Of a DNA stretch of 64,000 nucleotides, positions 47,051 through 59,249 are shown piece by piece. Source of the DNA: Unio delphinus (lineage: Eukaryota; Mollusca; Bivalvia; Unionida; Unionidae); assembly GCA_029339505.1 (NCBI GenBank), contig JAQISU010000081.1, positions 20,857,501 to 20,921,500 of the forward strand. The letters are read 5' to 3'. The translations under genes and the position numbers were made by a program. Position 1 is the stretch's first letter. Each line of letters opens with the position of its first letter. The notes under the pieces were generated by a model that did no database searches, was not told the DNA's origin, and worked only from the letters and a program-made list of their open reading frames with translations.

Positions 47051-48260
47051 ATGAGCTTCTCAGAGCCCTTTATTATCATTATACTTTTATATCAGAAATC
47101 TTCTAGTGAAAGTGTACTTATTCATGGAGAAGAGTGTGGCTTTGTTGATGTTCCTCTTCTTGCCAATGTGACAAAAGACTTAGTTTCAGAGCTTATGACT
47201 GTCAGTCAAGTATTGCTAGGGAATGACTATCTAGATATAAGGTTGCTGCTAATCCACTTGTAACTGACAAGCCTTGTTTGGATAAAAAAAAATGTATCCT
47301 ATTGAAAATGAAATCCCTGATTTATACTCTGTTTATCCATTTACTAGAGCTATGTCAAAAAGACCTCATTAAAATGAGGTTGATCAGGACATTATTCCTT
47401 TAGCTGACACATGTATGGTATTGATCACAGTCATCTTTTGTTTTACAACTCGTTCTCCTCAATTCTTTTTGGGGCAATAAATGATAATCAATTGTCATCA
47501 AACAGGAAAAAGATTTGTGTTTCTGAATGATATTATTGAAAATGAAGCCACTATCTACCGGTTATTTTTTTTTTTATAAAATGGCGTTCATATGAGAAAT
47601 TAGAGAACACTTGAAGTAGCTGTTGGTGAAGAGTGGTAAGTAATCTATCAAACTGTTATTGCTAAGTCACAAAGACTGGAAAATATTAGTCTAACCCATG
47701 AAATTCTGTTGCCTGGTCATTTAAGAGTCCACTTGCAGAAAGAGCAAAAGATGTTTCAGCCTTTGCAATCCCAGATGGGCTCTACAAATATAAAGTCACG
47801 TCATTTGGATTGAAAAATTATCCATCAAGATTCCATTGTTTGATGAATATAACATTTGGTATAGATGGCTGTGATGCATACATTAATGATGTCACTATAT
47901 ACAGTGACACATGGAAAAGAATCACTTGAAACTATCCAGAAATTCTTTGCTGCACTTGGTGAGGCCATTTTGACAAGTAAAAATGAATTTTTCCAATACT
48001 GTCTTACCTTTTTAAGACATGCACATATTGTAGGATATGGTGAAACTAATCATGTAGAAGATAATAATAAAGTTATTTTGAACTTCCTGCTGCTTATCAA
48101 TGAACTGCAGCTGATGAAATTTTTTTGGCGCTGGAAATTTTGCTCCAATTATTTCATAACTGCTGAACACCTGACAACTTTTTTGAGTAAGAAAGTAAAG
48201 TTTTAGTGAAGCTATCAATACATTAATGACAATTCTTACAAGTGTACAAGTTCTTTCAGT
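47051..48260 (+). mobile_element. Ty3/Gypsy-type pol remnant
   Basis: At 47051-47263 the frame reads a decayed protease-to-RT junction ending QVLLGNDYL, like the LLGNDLAG block of invertebrate Gypsy elements. At about 47750-47935 the RT is clear: FAIPDGLYKYKVTSFGLKN, PSRFHCLMN, then AYINDVTIYSDTW, in which the catalytic YxDD is altered to YIND. A frame change at about 47925 is followed by SLETIQKFFAALGEAILTSK (47927-47990), the helix after the catalytic motif, and HIVGYGE. No LTRs, RNase H or integrase seen. Confidence 0.8.
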
Positions 48261-48379
48261 TCCAGATTCAACCAACTATTCAAAATATGCAAATTATCAT
48301 CAATTCAGGAAAACTATATAATTTTCTCCTTGAAGAAGTACCCATGTACTACAAGGAAGAATGCATTATGAGGCAGTAT

Positions 48380-48764
48380 GCGCCTATGAATTATGAATAA
48401 GAATTATATACCCATGTACTGTGAGAAAAATTATATACCCATGTACTGTGAGAAAAATTATATACCCATGTAGTGTGAGGAAAAATTATATACCCATGTA
48501 CTGTGAGGAAAAATTATATACCCATGTACTGTGAGGAAGAATTATATACCCATGTACTGTGAGGAAGAATTATATACCCATGTACTGTGAGAAAAATTAT
48601 ATACCTATGTACTGTGAGGAAAAATTATATACCTATGTACTGTGAGGAAGAAGTAAATACCTATGCATTATGAGGAAGAATTATATACCCATGTACTGTC
48701 AGGAAGGATTATATACCCATGTGCTGTGAGTAAACATTATGTACCTATGTTCTGTGAGGAAGAA

Positions 48765-48854
<90 letters not shown>

Positions 48855-49240
48855 TGTGAGGAAGAAGTACCTATATACTGTGAGGAAGAAGTATATACTT
48901 ATGCATTATGAGGAAGAAATACCTATGTACTGTGAGGAAGAATTATATACCCATGTATTGTGAGGAAGAAGTATATACCTATGAACTGTGAGGAAGAATT
49001 ATATACCTATGTACTGTGAGGAAGAATTATATACCCATATACTGTGAAGAGGTATATACCCATGTACTGTGAGGAAGAAGAATATACCCATGTACTGTTA
49101 GGAAGAGGTATATTATACACCCATGCGCTGTGAGGAAAAAGTAGATACCTTTGTACTGTGAGGAAGAAGTACCTATGTACTGTGAGGAAGAAGCATATAC
49201 CTATGTACTGTGAGGAAGAAGTATATATCTATGCATTATG
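48380..49240 (+). repeat. 28-bp tandem array
   Basis: About 28 units of the form TATACCCATGTACTGTGAGG + AAGAATTA, with variants in which GTACTG becomes GCATTA. Interrupted by an (AT)n run. It grades into the 25-bp array. Confidence 0.9.
48766..48853 (+). repeat. (AT)n microsatellite inside the 28-bp array
   Basis: About 44 AT units that look like expansion of the TATATA core of one repeat unit. Confidence 0.95.
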
Positions 49241-52200
49241 TGGAAGTATGTACCTAAGCATTATGTGGAATTATATACCTATGCATTATGTAGAAGTATA
49301 TACCTATGCATTATGTGGAAGTTTAAACCTATGCATTATGTGGAAGTATGTACCTATGCATTATGTGGAAGTATATACCTATGCATTATGTGGAAGTACA
49401 TACCTATGCACTATGTGGAAGTAATATACCTATGCATTATGTGGAAGTTTAAACCTATGCATTATGTGGAAGTATGTACCTATGCATTATGTGGAAGTTT
49501 AAACCTATGCATTATGTGGAAGTATATACCTATGCATTATGTGGAAGTTTAAACCTATGCATTATGTGGAAGTATGTACCTATGCATTATGTGGACGTTT
49601 ATACCTATAGATGCATTATGAAGAAGTATATACTCATACATTACAAAGAAGTATATACCTATGAATTATGTGGAAGTATATACCTATGCATTATGTGGAA
49701 GTATATACCTATGCATTATGTGGAATTATATACATATGCATTATGTGGAAGTATATACCTATGCACTATGTGGAATTATATACCTATGCATTATGTGGAA
49801 GTACATACCTATGCATTATGTGGAAGTATGTACCTATGCATTATGTGGAAGTATGTACCTATGCATTATGTGGAAATTTATACCTATGCATTATGTGGAA
49901 ATTTAAACCTATGCATTATGTGGAAGTATATACCTATGCATTATGTGGAAGTACATACCTATGCATTATGTGGAAGTATATACCTATGCATTATGTGGAA
50001 GTACATACCTATGCATTATGTGGAAGTATATACCTATGCATTATGTGGAAGTTTAAACCTATGCATTATGTGGAAGTACATACCTATGCATTATGTGGAA
50101 GTATGTACCTATGCATTATGTGGAAGTATGTACCTATGCATTATGTGGAAATTTATACCTATGCATTATGTGGAAATTTAAACCTATGCATTATGTGGAA
50201 GTATATACCTATGCATTATGTGGAAGTACATACCTATGCATTATGTGGAAGTATATACCTATGCATTATGTGGAAGTACATACCTATGCATTATGTGGAA
50301 GTATATACCTATGCATTATGTGGAAGTTTAAACCTATGCATTATGTGGAAGTACATACCTATGCATTATGTGGAAGTATATACCTATGCATTATGTGGAA
50401 GTACATACCTATGCATTATGTGGAAGTATATACCTATGCATTATGTGGAAGTTTAAACCTATGCATTATGTGGAAGTATATACCTATGCACTATGTGGAA
50501 CTATATACCTATGCATTATGTGGAAGTATATACCTATGCATTATGTGGAAGTTTATACCTATGCATTATGTGGAAGTATGTACCTATGCATTATGTGGAA
50601 ATTTATATCTATGCATTATGTGGAAGTATATACCTATGCATTATGTGGAATTATATACATATGCATTATGTGAAGTATATACCTATGCATTATGTGGAAG
50701 TACATACCTATGCATTATGTGGAAGTATATACCTATGCATTATGTGGAATTATATACCTATGCATTATGTGGAAGTATATACCTATGCATTATGTGGAAG
50801 TATATACCTATGCATTATGTGGAAGTATATACCTATGCATTATGTGGAAGTATGTACCTATGCATTATGTGGAAATTTATACCTATGCATTATGTGGAAG
50901 TTTAAACCTATGCATTATGTGGAAGTATATACCTATGCATTATGTGGAAGTACATACCTATGCATTATGTGGAAGTATATACCTATGCATTATGTGGAAG
51001 TACATACCTATGCATTATGTGGAAGTATATACCTATGCATTATGTGGAAGTTTAAACCTATGCATTATGTGGAAGTATATACCTATGCACTATGTGGAAC
51101 TATATACCTATGCATTATGTGGAAGTATATACCTATGCACTATGTGGAATTATATACATATGCATTATGTGGAAGTATATACCTATGCACTATGTGGAAG
51201 TATATACCTATGCATTATGTGGAAGTTTATACCTATGCATTATGTGGAAGTATGTACCTATGCATTATGTGGAAATTTATACCTATGCATTATGTGGAAG
51301 TTTAAACCTATCCATTATGTGGAAGTATATACCTATGCATTATGTGGAAGTACATACCTATGCATTATGTGGAAGTATATACCTATGCATTATGTGGAAG
51401 TTTAAACCTATGCATTATGTGGAAGTATGTACCTATGCATTATGTGGAAGTATATACCTATGCATTATGTGGAAGTTTAAACCTATGCATTATGTGGAAG
51501 TATATACCTATGCATTATGTGGAAGTATATACCTATGCACTATGTGGAATTATATACCTATGCATTATGTGGAAGTATATACCTATGCACTATGTGGAAA
51601 TATATACCTATGCATTATGTGGAAGTTTAAACCTATGCAATATGTGGAAGTATATACCTATGCACTATGTGGAAGTATGTACCTATGCATTATGTGGAAG
51701 TATATACCTATGCACTATGTGGAATTATATACCTATGCATTATGTGGAAGTATATACCTATGCACTATGTGGAATTATATACCTATGCATTATGTGGAAG
51801 TACATACCTATGCATTATGTGGAAGTATGTACCTATGCATTATGTGGAAATTTATACCTATGCATTATGTGGAAGTTTAAACCTATGCATTATGTGGAAG
51901 TATATACCTATGCACTATGTGGAATTATATACCTATGCATTATGTGGAAGTATATACCTATGCACTATGTGGAATTATATACATATGCATTATGTGGAAG
52001 TATATACCTATGCACTATGTGGAAGTATATACCTATGCATTATGTGGAAGTTTATACCTATGCATTATGTGGAAGTATGTACCTATGCATTATGTGGAAA
52101 TTTATACCTATGCATTATGTGGAAGTTTAAACCTATGCATTATGTGGAAGTATATACCTATGCATTATGTGGAAGTACATACCTATGCATTATGTGGAAG

Positions 52201-53545
52201 TATATACCTATGCATTATGTGGAAGTTTAAACCTATGCATTATGTGGAAGTATGTACCTATGCATTATGTGGAAGTATATACCTATGCATTATGTGGAAG
52301 TTTAAACCTATGCATTATGTGGAAGTATATACCTATGCATTATGTGGAAGTATATACCTATGCACTATGTGGAATTATATACCTATGCATTATGTGGAAG
52401 TATATACCTATGCACTATGTGGAAGTATATACCTATGCATTATGTGGAAGTTTAAACCTATGCATTATGTGGAAGTATATACCTATGCACTATGTGGAAG
52501 TATATACCTATGCATTATGTGGAAGTTTAAACCTATGCATTATGTGGAAGTATGTACCTATGCATTATGTGGAAGTATATACCTATGCATTCTGTGGAAT
52601 TATATACCTATGCATTATGTGGAAGTATATACCTATGCATTATGTGGAAGTATATACCTATGCATTATGTGGAAGTATATACCTATGCATTATGTGGAAG
52701 TTTAAACCTATGCATTATGTGGAAGTATATACCTATGCATTATGTGGAAGTTTAAACCTATGCATTATGTGGAAGTATGTACCTATGCATTATGTGGAAG
52801 TATATACCTATGCATTATCTGGAAGTTTATACCTATGCACTATGTGGAAGTATATACCTAAGCATTATGTGGAAGTTTATACCTATGCATTATGTGGAAG
52901 TATGTACCTATGCATTATGTGGAAGTTTATATCTATGCACTATGTGGAAGTATGTACCTATGCATTACAAAGAAGTATATACCTATGAATTATGTGGAAG
53001 TTTATACCAATGCATTACAAAGAAGTATATACCTATGCATTATGTGGAAGTTTATACCTATGCATTATGTGGAAGTATATACCTATGCATTATGTGGAAG
53101 TTTATACCTATGCATTATGTGGAAGTATGTACCTATGCATTATGTGGAAGTTTATACCTATGCACTATGTGGAAGTATATACCTAAGCATTATGTGGAAG
53201 TTTATACCTATGCATTATGTGGAAGTCTGTACCTATGCATTATGTGGAAGTTTATACCTATGCATTATGAAGAAGTGTATACCCATGCATTACAAAGAAG
53301 TATATACCTATGAATTATGTGGTAGTATGTATCTATGCATTATGTGAAATTATGTACCTAAGCATTATGTGGAAATATATACCTATGTATTATGTGGAAG
53401 TATATACCTATGTATTATGTGGATGTATATACCTATGCATTATGTAGAATTATTTACCCATGCATTATGTGGAAGTATGTACCTATGCATTATGAGGAAG
53501 TATATACCTATGCATTATGAAGAAGAAATATATACTGTACATGTG
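49240..53545 (+). repeat. 25-bp tandem array with nested higher-order repeats
   Basis: About 170 units of GGAAGTATATACCTATGCAT + TATGT. Units differ chiefly in a six-base word (TATATA, TACATA, TATGTA, TTTAAA, TTTATA). The order of words repeats: an 11-unit, 275-bp block at 49800-50074 is repeated at 50075-50349, and a 33-unit, 825-bp block starting near 51077 recurs near 51902. The long frames of up to 273 codons arise because 25 is not a multiple of three and no word makes a stop in some phases. Near 52960-53310 interspersed units with ACAAAGAAG appear, as at 49635. Confidence 0.95.
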
Positions 53546-53559
53546 TATTATTGGGAAGA

Positions 53560-54860
53560 AGAACATACCTATAGTTCCACATGGTTAGGAAGAAGTATAT
53601 TCCTTTTATTGGGTGAAAATCAAACAAGTTTAAATGTGTTCAGATTAGAAATATCATAACTTCATGCCATCAATGTAGCTAACATAACAGTGTATATCCA
53701 GGGTAAATTTGCTTACTGCAATACAGGTTTGCTTGTTTCCATAATTGGGTGTACTAAATAAGTCATTGTGTATACTTTATATGTCTTAATTTGTTAGCAA
53801 CATAACTGATTAATTTAATCTACAAAATCTCAGGTGACAGACTAAATAAACGTTTTGTTTAATGAGACATGTATTATGTATAAAGCCAAAACCTGTTATC
53901 TGGGATATAACATGGCTTATAACGATGACCTATACAATGAAATTTGAAGATGTTTCTGAGTATGATGTTCTTTACTAATGATTTCTTGTTACCCATGAAG
54001 GCTCACCTTGCACATAAATGTCTAAACAGAGCTGCAACAAAATATCTACAGGACTTATTCAGGTGTTTTTCAACTTCTACAATTGGGGATACAAATCACA
54101 TGAAGGAACTTGGGCATGTACTCAACAAGTATGAAAACCAGAACCATAATATAAAATATAACATTTTTATTTTTATTTTATATTACTGTGCAACTTATAT
54201 CATCTTAGAGAATATAAAATTATATTTAAAAAAATTTGTTCTTTTTACCAAATATAAGAATATAATAAAATTATGAAAATATATAAATCAATCCCACGCC
54301 TTATCAGCTGATTTGTAAAAAAATGTAGTATACAAATAGACAAATATCTAAATATATCAATGAAAAAAAGCTTTATGGAAAATTGAACTAACAGATTTGC
54401 CAGTTATATGTTTAAACAATAATAAGACAGATACATTTGTTTTTGTTTCAAGTGATAAATGTTTAAACTTTGGAAATCTTACTCAAAATTGACAAGTGCA
54501 GCAATTTGATTAGCTAGAATTTTTCAAGCAATCGCTTAGAATCAAGTAAAGTTTTCTAATGAAAAGATAAGATCCTACCATCAAAAATCTTTATGAGACT
54601 CCAAATCTTGCTTGAAAAATCTTCTGATCATCAATCAAAAGACGGCTTTCTTTCATTTCCAGAAAGAACATGAGTATCCTGAAACGTTGAATATTGTATG
54701 GCTGATTGGCCCAAGTCATTATAAATAAATGAACAGTGTAGACCCTATTCAACCAATTCTGTTTAATCATGTTTTTTTAAAAATATTTTTCTATGGAACT
54801 GTCCCTGGAATTGATAAAATATTTGTTCATTCTGGCTGCCACATGGTTTGTTCAGTTAAT
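53560..54860. other. Between the satellite array and the ACSL terminal exon
   Basis: A 110-codon plus frame at 53944-54276 (HKCLNRAATKYLQDLF) has no recognisable domain. On the minus strand this is the expected 3' UTR and downstream flank of the ACSL gene; AATAAA-like hexamers on that strand occur near 54166. Confidence 0.4.
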
Positions 54861-54864
54861 ATTT

Positions 54865-55008
54865 TCATGAACTACCATGTACTTTATAAAGTGTTTCTAT
54901 CTGTGACTTGAAAGTTGTTCTAAGCTGAGGTCGTTTGTTTTTAAATGTTGGTGTCAGCAGTCCATTTTCCACAGAAAAAAGTTCTGGGTGAAGAATTATG
55001 TCCTTTAC
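54865..55008 (-). CDS. ACSL: ACSL terminal exon: VKDIILHPELFSVENGLL ... stop
   Basis: 144 bp, 47 residues plus TGA (complement of 54865-54867). Acceptor TTTCAG above 55008. Contains NGLLTPTFKNKRPQLR, the most conserved ACSL C-terminal motif, then FKSQIETLYK and a short tail. Confidence 0.92.
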   Translation of the reverse strand, partial: VKDIILHPELFSVENGLLTPTFKNKRPQLRTTFKSQIETLYKVHGSS

Positions 55009-58000
55009 CTGAAATTCAGAAAAATGTCATAGACCTGTAGTTGTCACATCTTTTAAAGCAATCTGTAATACTGTACCTCTTATTATCATACACACTTTTA
55101 TTAATAATATTTCTCAGGTGTAAGTAATTTTATTAATATAAATAATCATTGTAATTTTCTTAAACACCTAATATTTGCAATTCTGTATAAAGAATACAGA
55201 GAATCATTCTTGGGGTTGGTACCGAGATAGCAGGAAAAACCAGTCGAGTGTCTACATTATATTTTTTGTGGGGTTCTGACATGCGTAAGCCAATTAATAT
55301 AAGTTGGAGATGAATTTCCTTGTCATAGTGACAGCTTCTACTCAATTTTTTCAACCCAAAGTGTTTCAAAGATGTAAAAAAAATGTATTGATTTCTCTGA
55401 TTTTGCTATATTGGCTGACACTGATACTCAATCTAGCATTACTATATTATTATACAACATCACACTATATTAAGACAAAAGTTTAGTATATCACTATATT
55501 ATTACATCGTTACAGTATATCACACTATATTATGATATCATGAAGCCATCACATGACCTGAACCAACCTGTGAAGAGCAGACTGAGACAAGAAACATAAA
55601 GATCACAAATCCACTATATTTTGCTGAATAAATATAAAAATAAAATTCAATTCTGAAAGTAGCAATTTTAACTTGCATTACACTACAGTTTGAAATTGAT
55701 GGATAAATCAGGCATTGATTAGTCTTGATTGCACACAAAAATTAAGTGGTAAATGATAATTGGATACAGAATCTACTACTGACCTCGAATGCATGATTGC
55801 CATTTAAATGTAGAAATGAAGAAAAAAAAAGGACACTTATCCTCTAAAGTAAACTACTATCATTTAAAGATGTTATGCTTTGGTATATGTCAGATGCAAC
55901 TGCTCTGTAATGTTTCTACATAACCCCAACAGTATCTATGTGTCCATGAAATGTTAGTAATTAAATATTTCTTCCTTTTCGCATGCGTAGTCATTATTTT
56001 GACACAATCCATGATCTGAAGCATGATATATAGCACTCGTGAAATATTACTGTATATCTATTCAAAAGATATAGATAGATATAGATAGATAGATATATAT
56101 ATATATATATACCCATAGATATCCTTTATGTAACTTGTATAATCAACAGTGCAAAAACTATTCTGACAGACGTTAAAATACACACCTGCTCAAAACCTTT
56201 TAGCTTTGCTGTCTTCCCAGTCTGAAGTATATCTGCCAATATCATACTCTTCACCTTCTGCAATTAAAGAGTTAACTTCTTGTCAAAGTAGCTTAATAGT
56301 ACATTTAATGCTGTCTATCAAGATGACTGACATTTACAGTAAAGGCTGTCTATCAAGACAACTGACATTGTACAGTGAAAGCTGTCTATTAAGAAGACTG
56401 ACATTGTGCAGTGAATGCTGCCTATCAAGATGACTGACATTTACAGTAAAGGCTGCCTATGAAGATGACTGACATTTACAGTAAAGGCTGTCTATCAAGA
56501 CAACTGACATTGTACAGTGAAAGCTGTCTATTAAGAAGACTGACATTGTGCAGTGAATGCTGCCTATCAAGATGACTGATATTTACAGTAAAGGCTGTCT
56601 ATCAAGATGACTGGCATTTACATTGAATGCTGACTATCAAAATGACTGACATTGTACAGTGAATGCTGCCTATCAAGATGACTGACATTTACAGTAAAGG
56701 CTGTCTATCAAGATGACTGGCATTTACATTGAATGCTGACTATCAAAATGACTGACATTGTACAGTGAAATCTGTCTATTAAGATGACTGACATTGTACA
56801 GTGAATGCGGTCTATCAAGATGACTGACACTGTACAGTGAAATCTGTCTATTAAGAAGACTGACAATGTACAGTGAAAGCTGCCTATCAAGAAAACTGAC
56901 ACTGTACAGTGAAATCTGTCTATTAAGATGACTGACATTGTAAAGTGAATGCTGCCTATCAAGATGACTGACATTTACATGGAATGCTGCCAATCAAAAT
57001 GACTGACATTGTACAGTGGAAGCTGTCTATTAAGAAGACTGACAGTGTATAATGAATGCTACCTATCAAGAAGACTGACATTTACTGTAAAGGCTGCCTA
57101 TTAAGACAACTGACATTGTACAGTCAAAGCTGTCTATTAGGAAGACTGACATTGTGCAGTCAAAGCTGTCTATTAGGAAGATTGACATTGTGCAGTAGAT
57201 GCGGCCTAACAAGAAGACTGACATTGTACAGTGAATGCAGCCTATCAAGACAACTGACATTGTACAGTGAATGCTGCCTATCAAGAAGGCTGACATTGAA
57301 CAGTGAAAGCTGTCTGTTAAGATGACTGACACTGTACAGTGAAAGCTGTCTATTAAGATGACTGACATTGTACAGCAGACTGACATTGCACAGCGAAGGT
57401 TTACCTATCAAGTAGACTGTACAGTGAAAACTGCCTGTCAAGTAGACTGACATTTTACAGTGAGAGATGCCTATCAGGTAGACTGATTTTGAACAATGAA
57501 AGCTGCCTATCCAGTGGACTGATACAACAAAACTGAATCATCAGCCCTGTTCAAGTACAATTACATACAATATATCAGAATGCATCCAAATAATGTGATA
57601 TCATAAAATATTGTGAAATATCAACAATACTTTGTCCCACACAGCAAGGTTCCTCATGTCATTCCTGATATAACATAGATACTGTCATGGATCCCATATT
57701 ACTGGGTGACTTTCACCTGCAATATATCCATATAAAACACCCTGTTCTGACAGAGTATACATCTGTGGGCTCCGGATGCAGAATTGGCCTAAGGTGACTC
57801 TGCCCCTTTCCAGCAGATGGTAAAAGTTATCCAATGTAGGCAAAAGCCCTGCTGGCCTAGTGGTCATTATATAAAACTCAAAACATAAATAGTACAGGTT
57901 TGAATCCTACCAATGGATTAGTCCAGGCTGGCTGTTCTAATTTGTCGGTAGACAAGACAATATACTTAAATTTCTTTAACAATGAATAACCTATATGAGA

Positions 58001-59177
58001 TACTGTTCCATAAAACACCAAAAATCAAATCAATAATATACTTTAATGTTGTTGTAAGGTTTAACGCCTTTTTTCAGCACACGATTGGCTATACATGGTG
58101 TCCAGTATTATTGATGGAGGAATAACCCGGATAAAACCCCCCAGAAAGAACCACCGACCCACAAGAAGCTACTGGCAAGCTTTCTCACATAACTACATTA
58201 GCCGAATATTAGACTCGAACCTACGCAGACAGAGGTGAGATGGCAGTGATCCATAATGGAGAGAGCTTTAGACCACTCTGTCACTTGGGGTCCCAATATA
58301 CTTTAATAAATCCCACTTTGAGTGTTCCAGCATGGACCAATTCAATCAAAGTTTCCCAACTCAAAGAAAACTATACAATGATAGATTAGCTTGCAGACTC
58401 CAAACTTCTGAAAACCTTGAAAATGTACTTGTAACAACTAAAATAACTAATGAAGCTGTACTGTTGAATCACAAATCTTAATTTGAAATATGACATTAGG
58501 ATTAATAGCATAGGACCTAAACTGTCAAATGTAAGTGCTAACATAATATTCAAATCAACTAGACACATTATAAACAGAAGCCTAAAATGTACTGCATTTC
58601 CTTACTTCTTAAACATGGCAATAAAAACACCACTGCAAAAAGGCAATGCATAAGATCCTGAAAATTAGAGACCAATTTCAGTCTTACCCACATTTCAAAC
58701 AAAGCTGGTTATTACCAACCATACTGAAATATGATACATATCAAAACAAATGTGTTCATGATTGTAACAAATACACAGTTCAACAACATTTACTATTGTA
58801 ATCAGCAACAAGCACAATAAACAAGATGGGTGTCTCTGTTTATTACTCTACTAAGTGTTCTTTTATGTACATGTACTTTACAGTTATCATTTGTTGATGT
58901 AGTCCATTCAGAATAAAAACAGACATATAACTCTGGGAACCAACACAGCATGTACTGAGGTCATTTTCCTACATAAATATGTATGTGTACTGACATGAAT
59001 TGTAAGGAGTCAAGTTGGCATGGTACCTGCAAAGTCATGGCTTATTTTGAATTTGTCTACCCTTGCATATCTTATGTCTAAAATTGACAAGTTAAAGAAA
59101 GTACATTTTTGCTTTCCACTTTAATTCCTTTATTAGACATATCAATGTCAAATGTAGGCACCTGCTTATATGTAAAT

Positions 59178-59249
<72 letters not shown>

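Noticed and set aside
49158..53659. Many overlapping open frames of up to 273 codons with repeating WKYIPMHYVEVYTYALCGS text
   Set aside because: They follow directly from the 25-bp period (75 bp reads as 25 residues in any phase) and shift among three frames; there is no signal for a repeat protein gene.
53944..54276. 110-codon frame beginning MKMFLSMMFFTNDF, considered as a gene
   Set aside because: The second half is low-complexity (I/Y/K-rich) and no domain is recognisable; it also overlaps the expected ACSL 3' region on the other strand.
55160..55369. 69-codon minus-strand frame, tested as another ACSL exon
   Set aside because: The translation does not match any ACSL segment, and the terminal exon at 54865-55008 joins in frame to 56186-56257 without it.
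56206..57453. Frames with 12-residue repeats resembling cysteine-rich or leucine-rich proteins on both strands
   Set aside because: The 36-bp minisatellite is a multiple of three, so frames stay open by chance; they occur on both strands at once.
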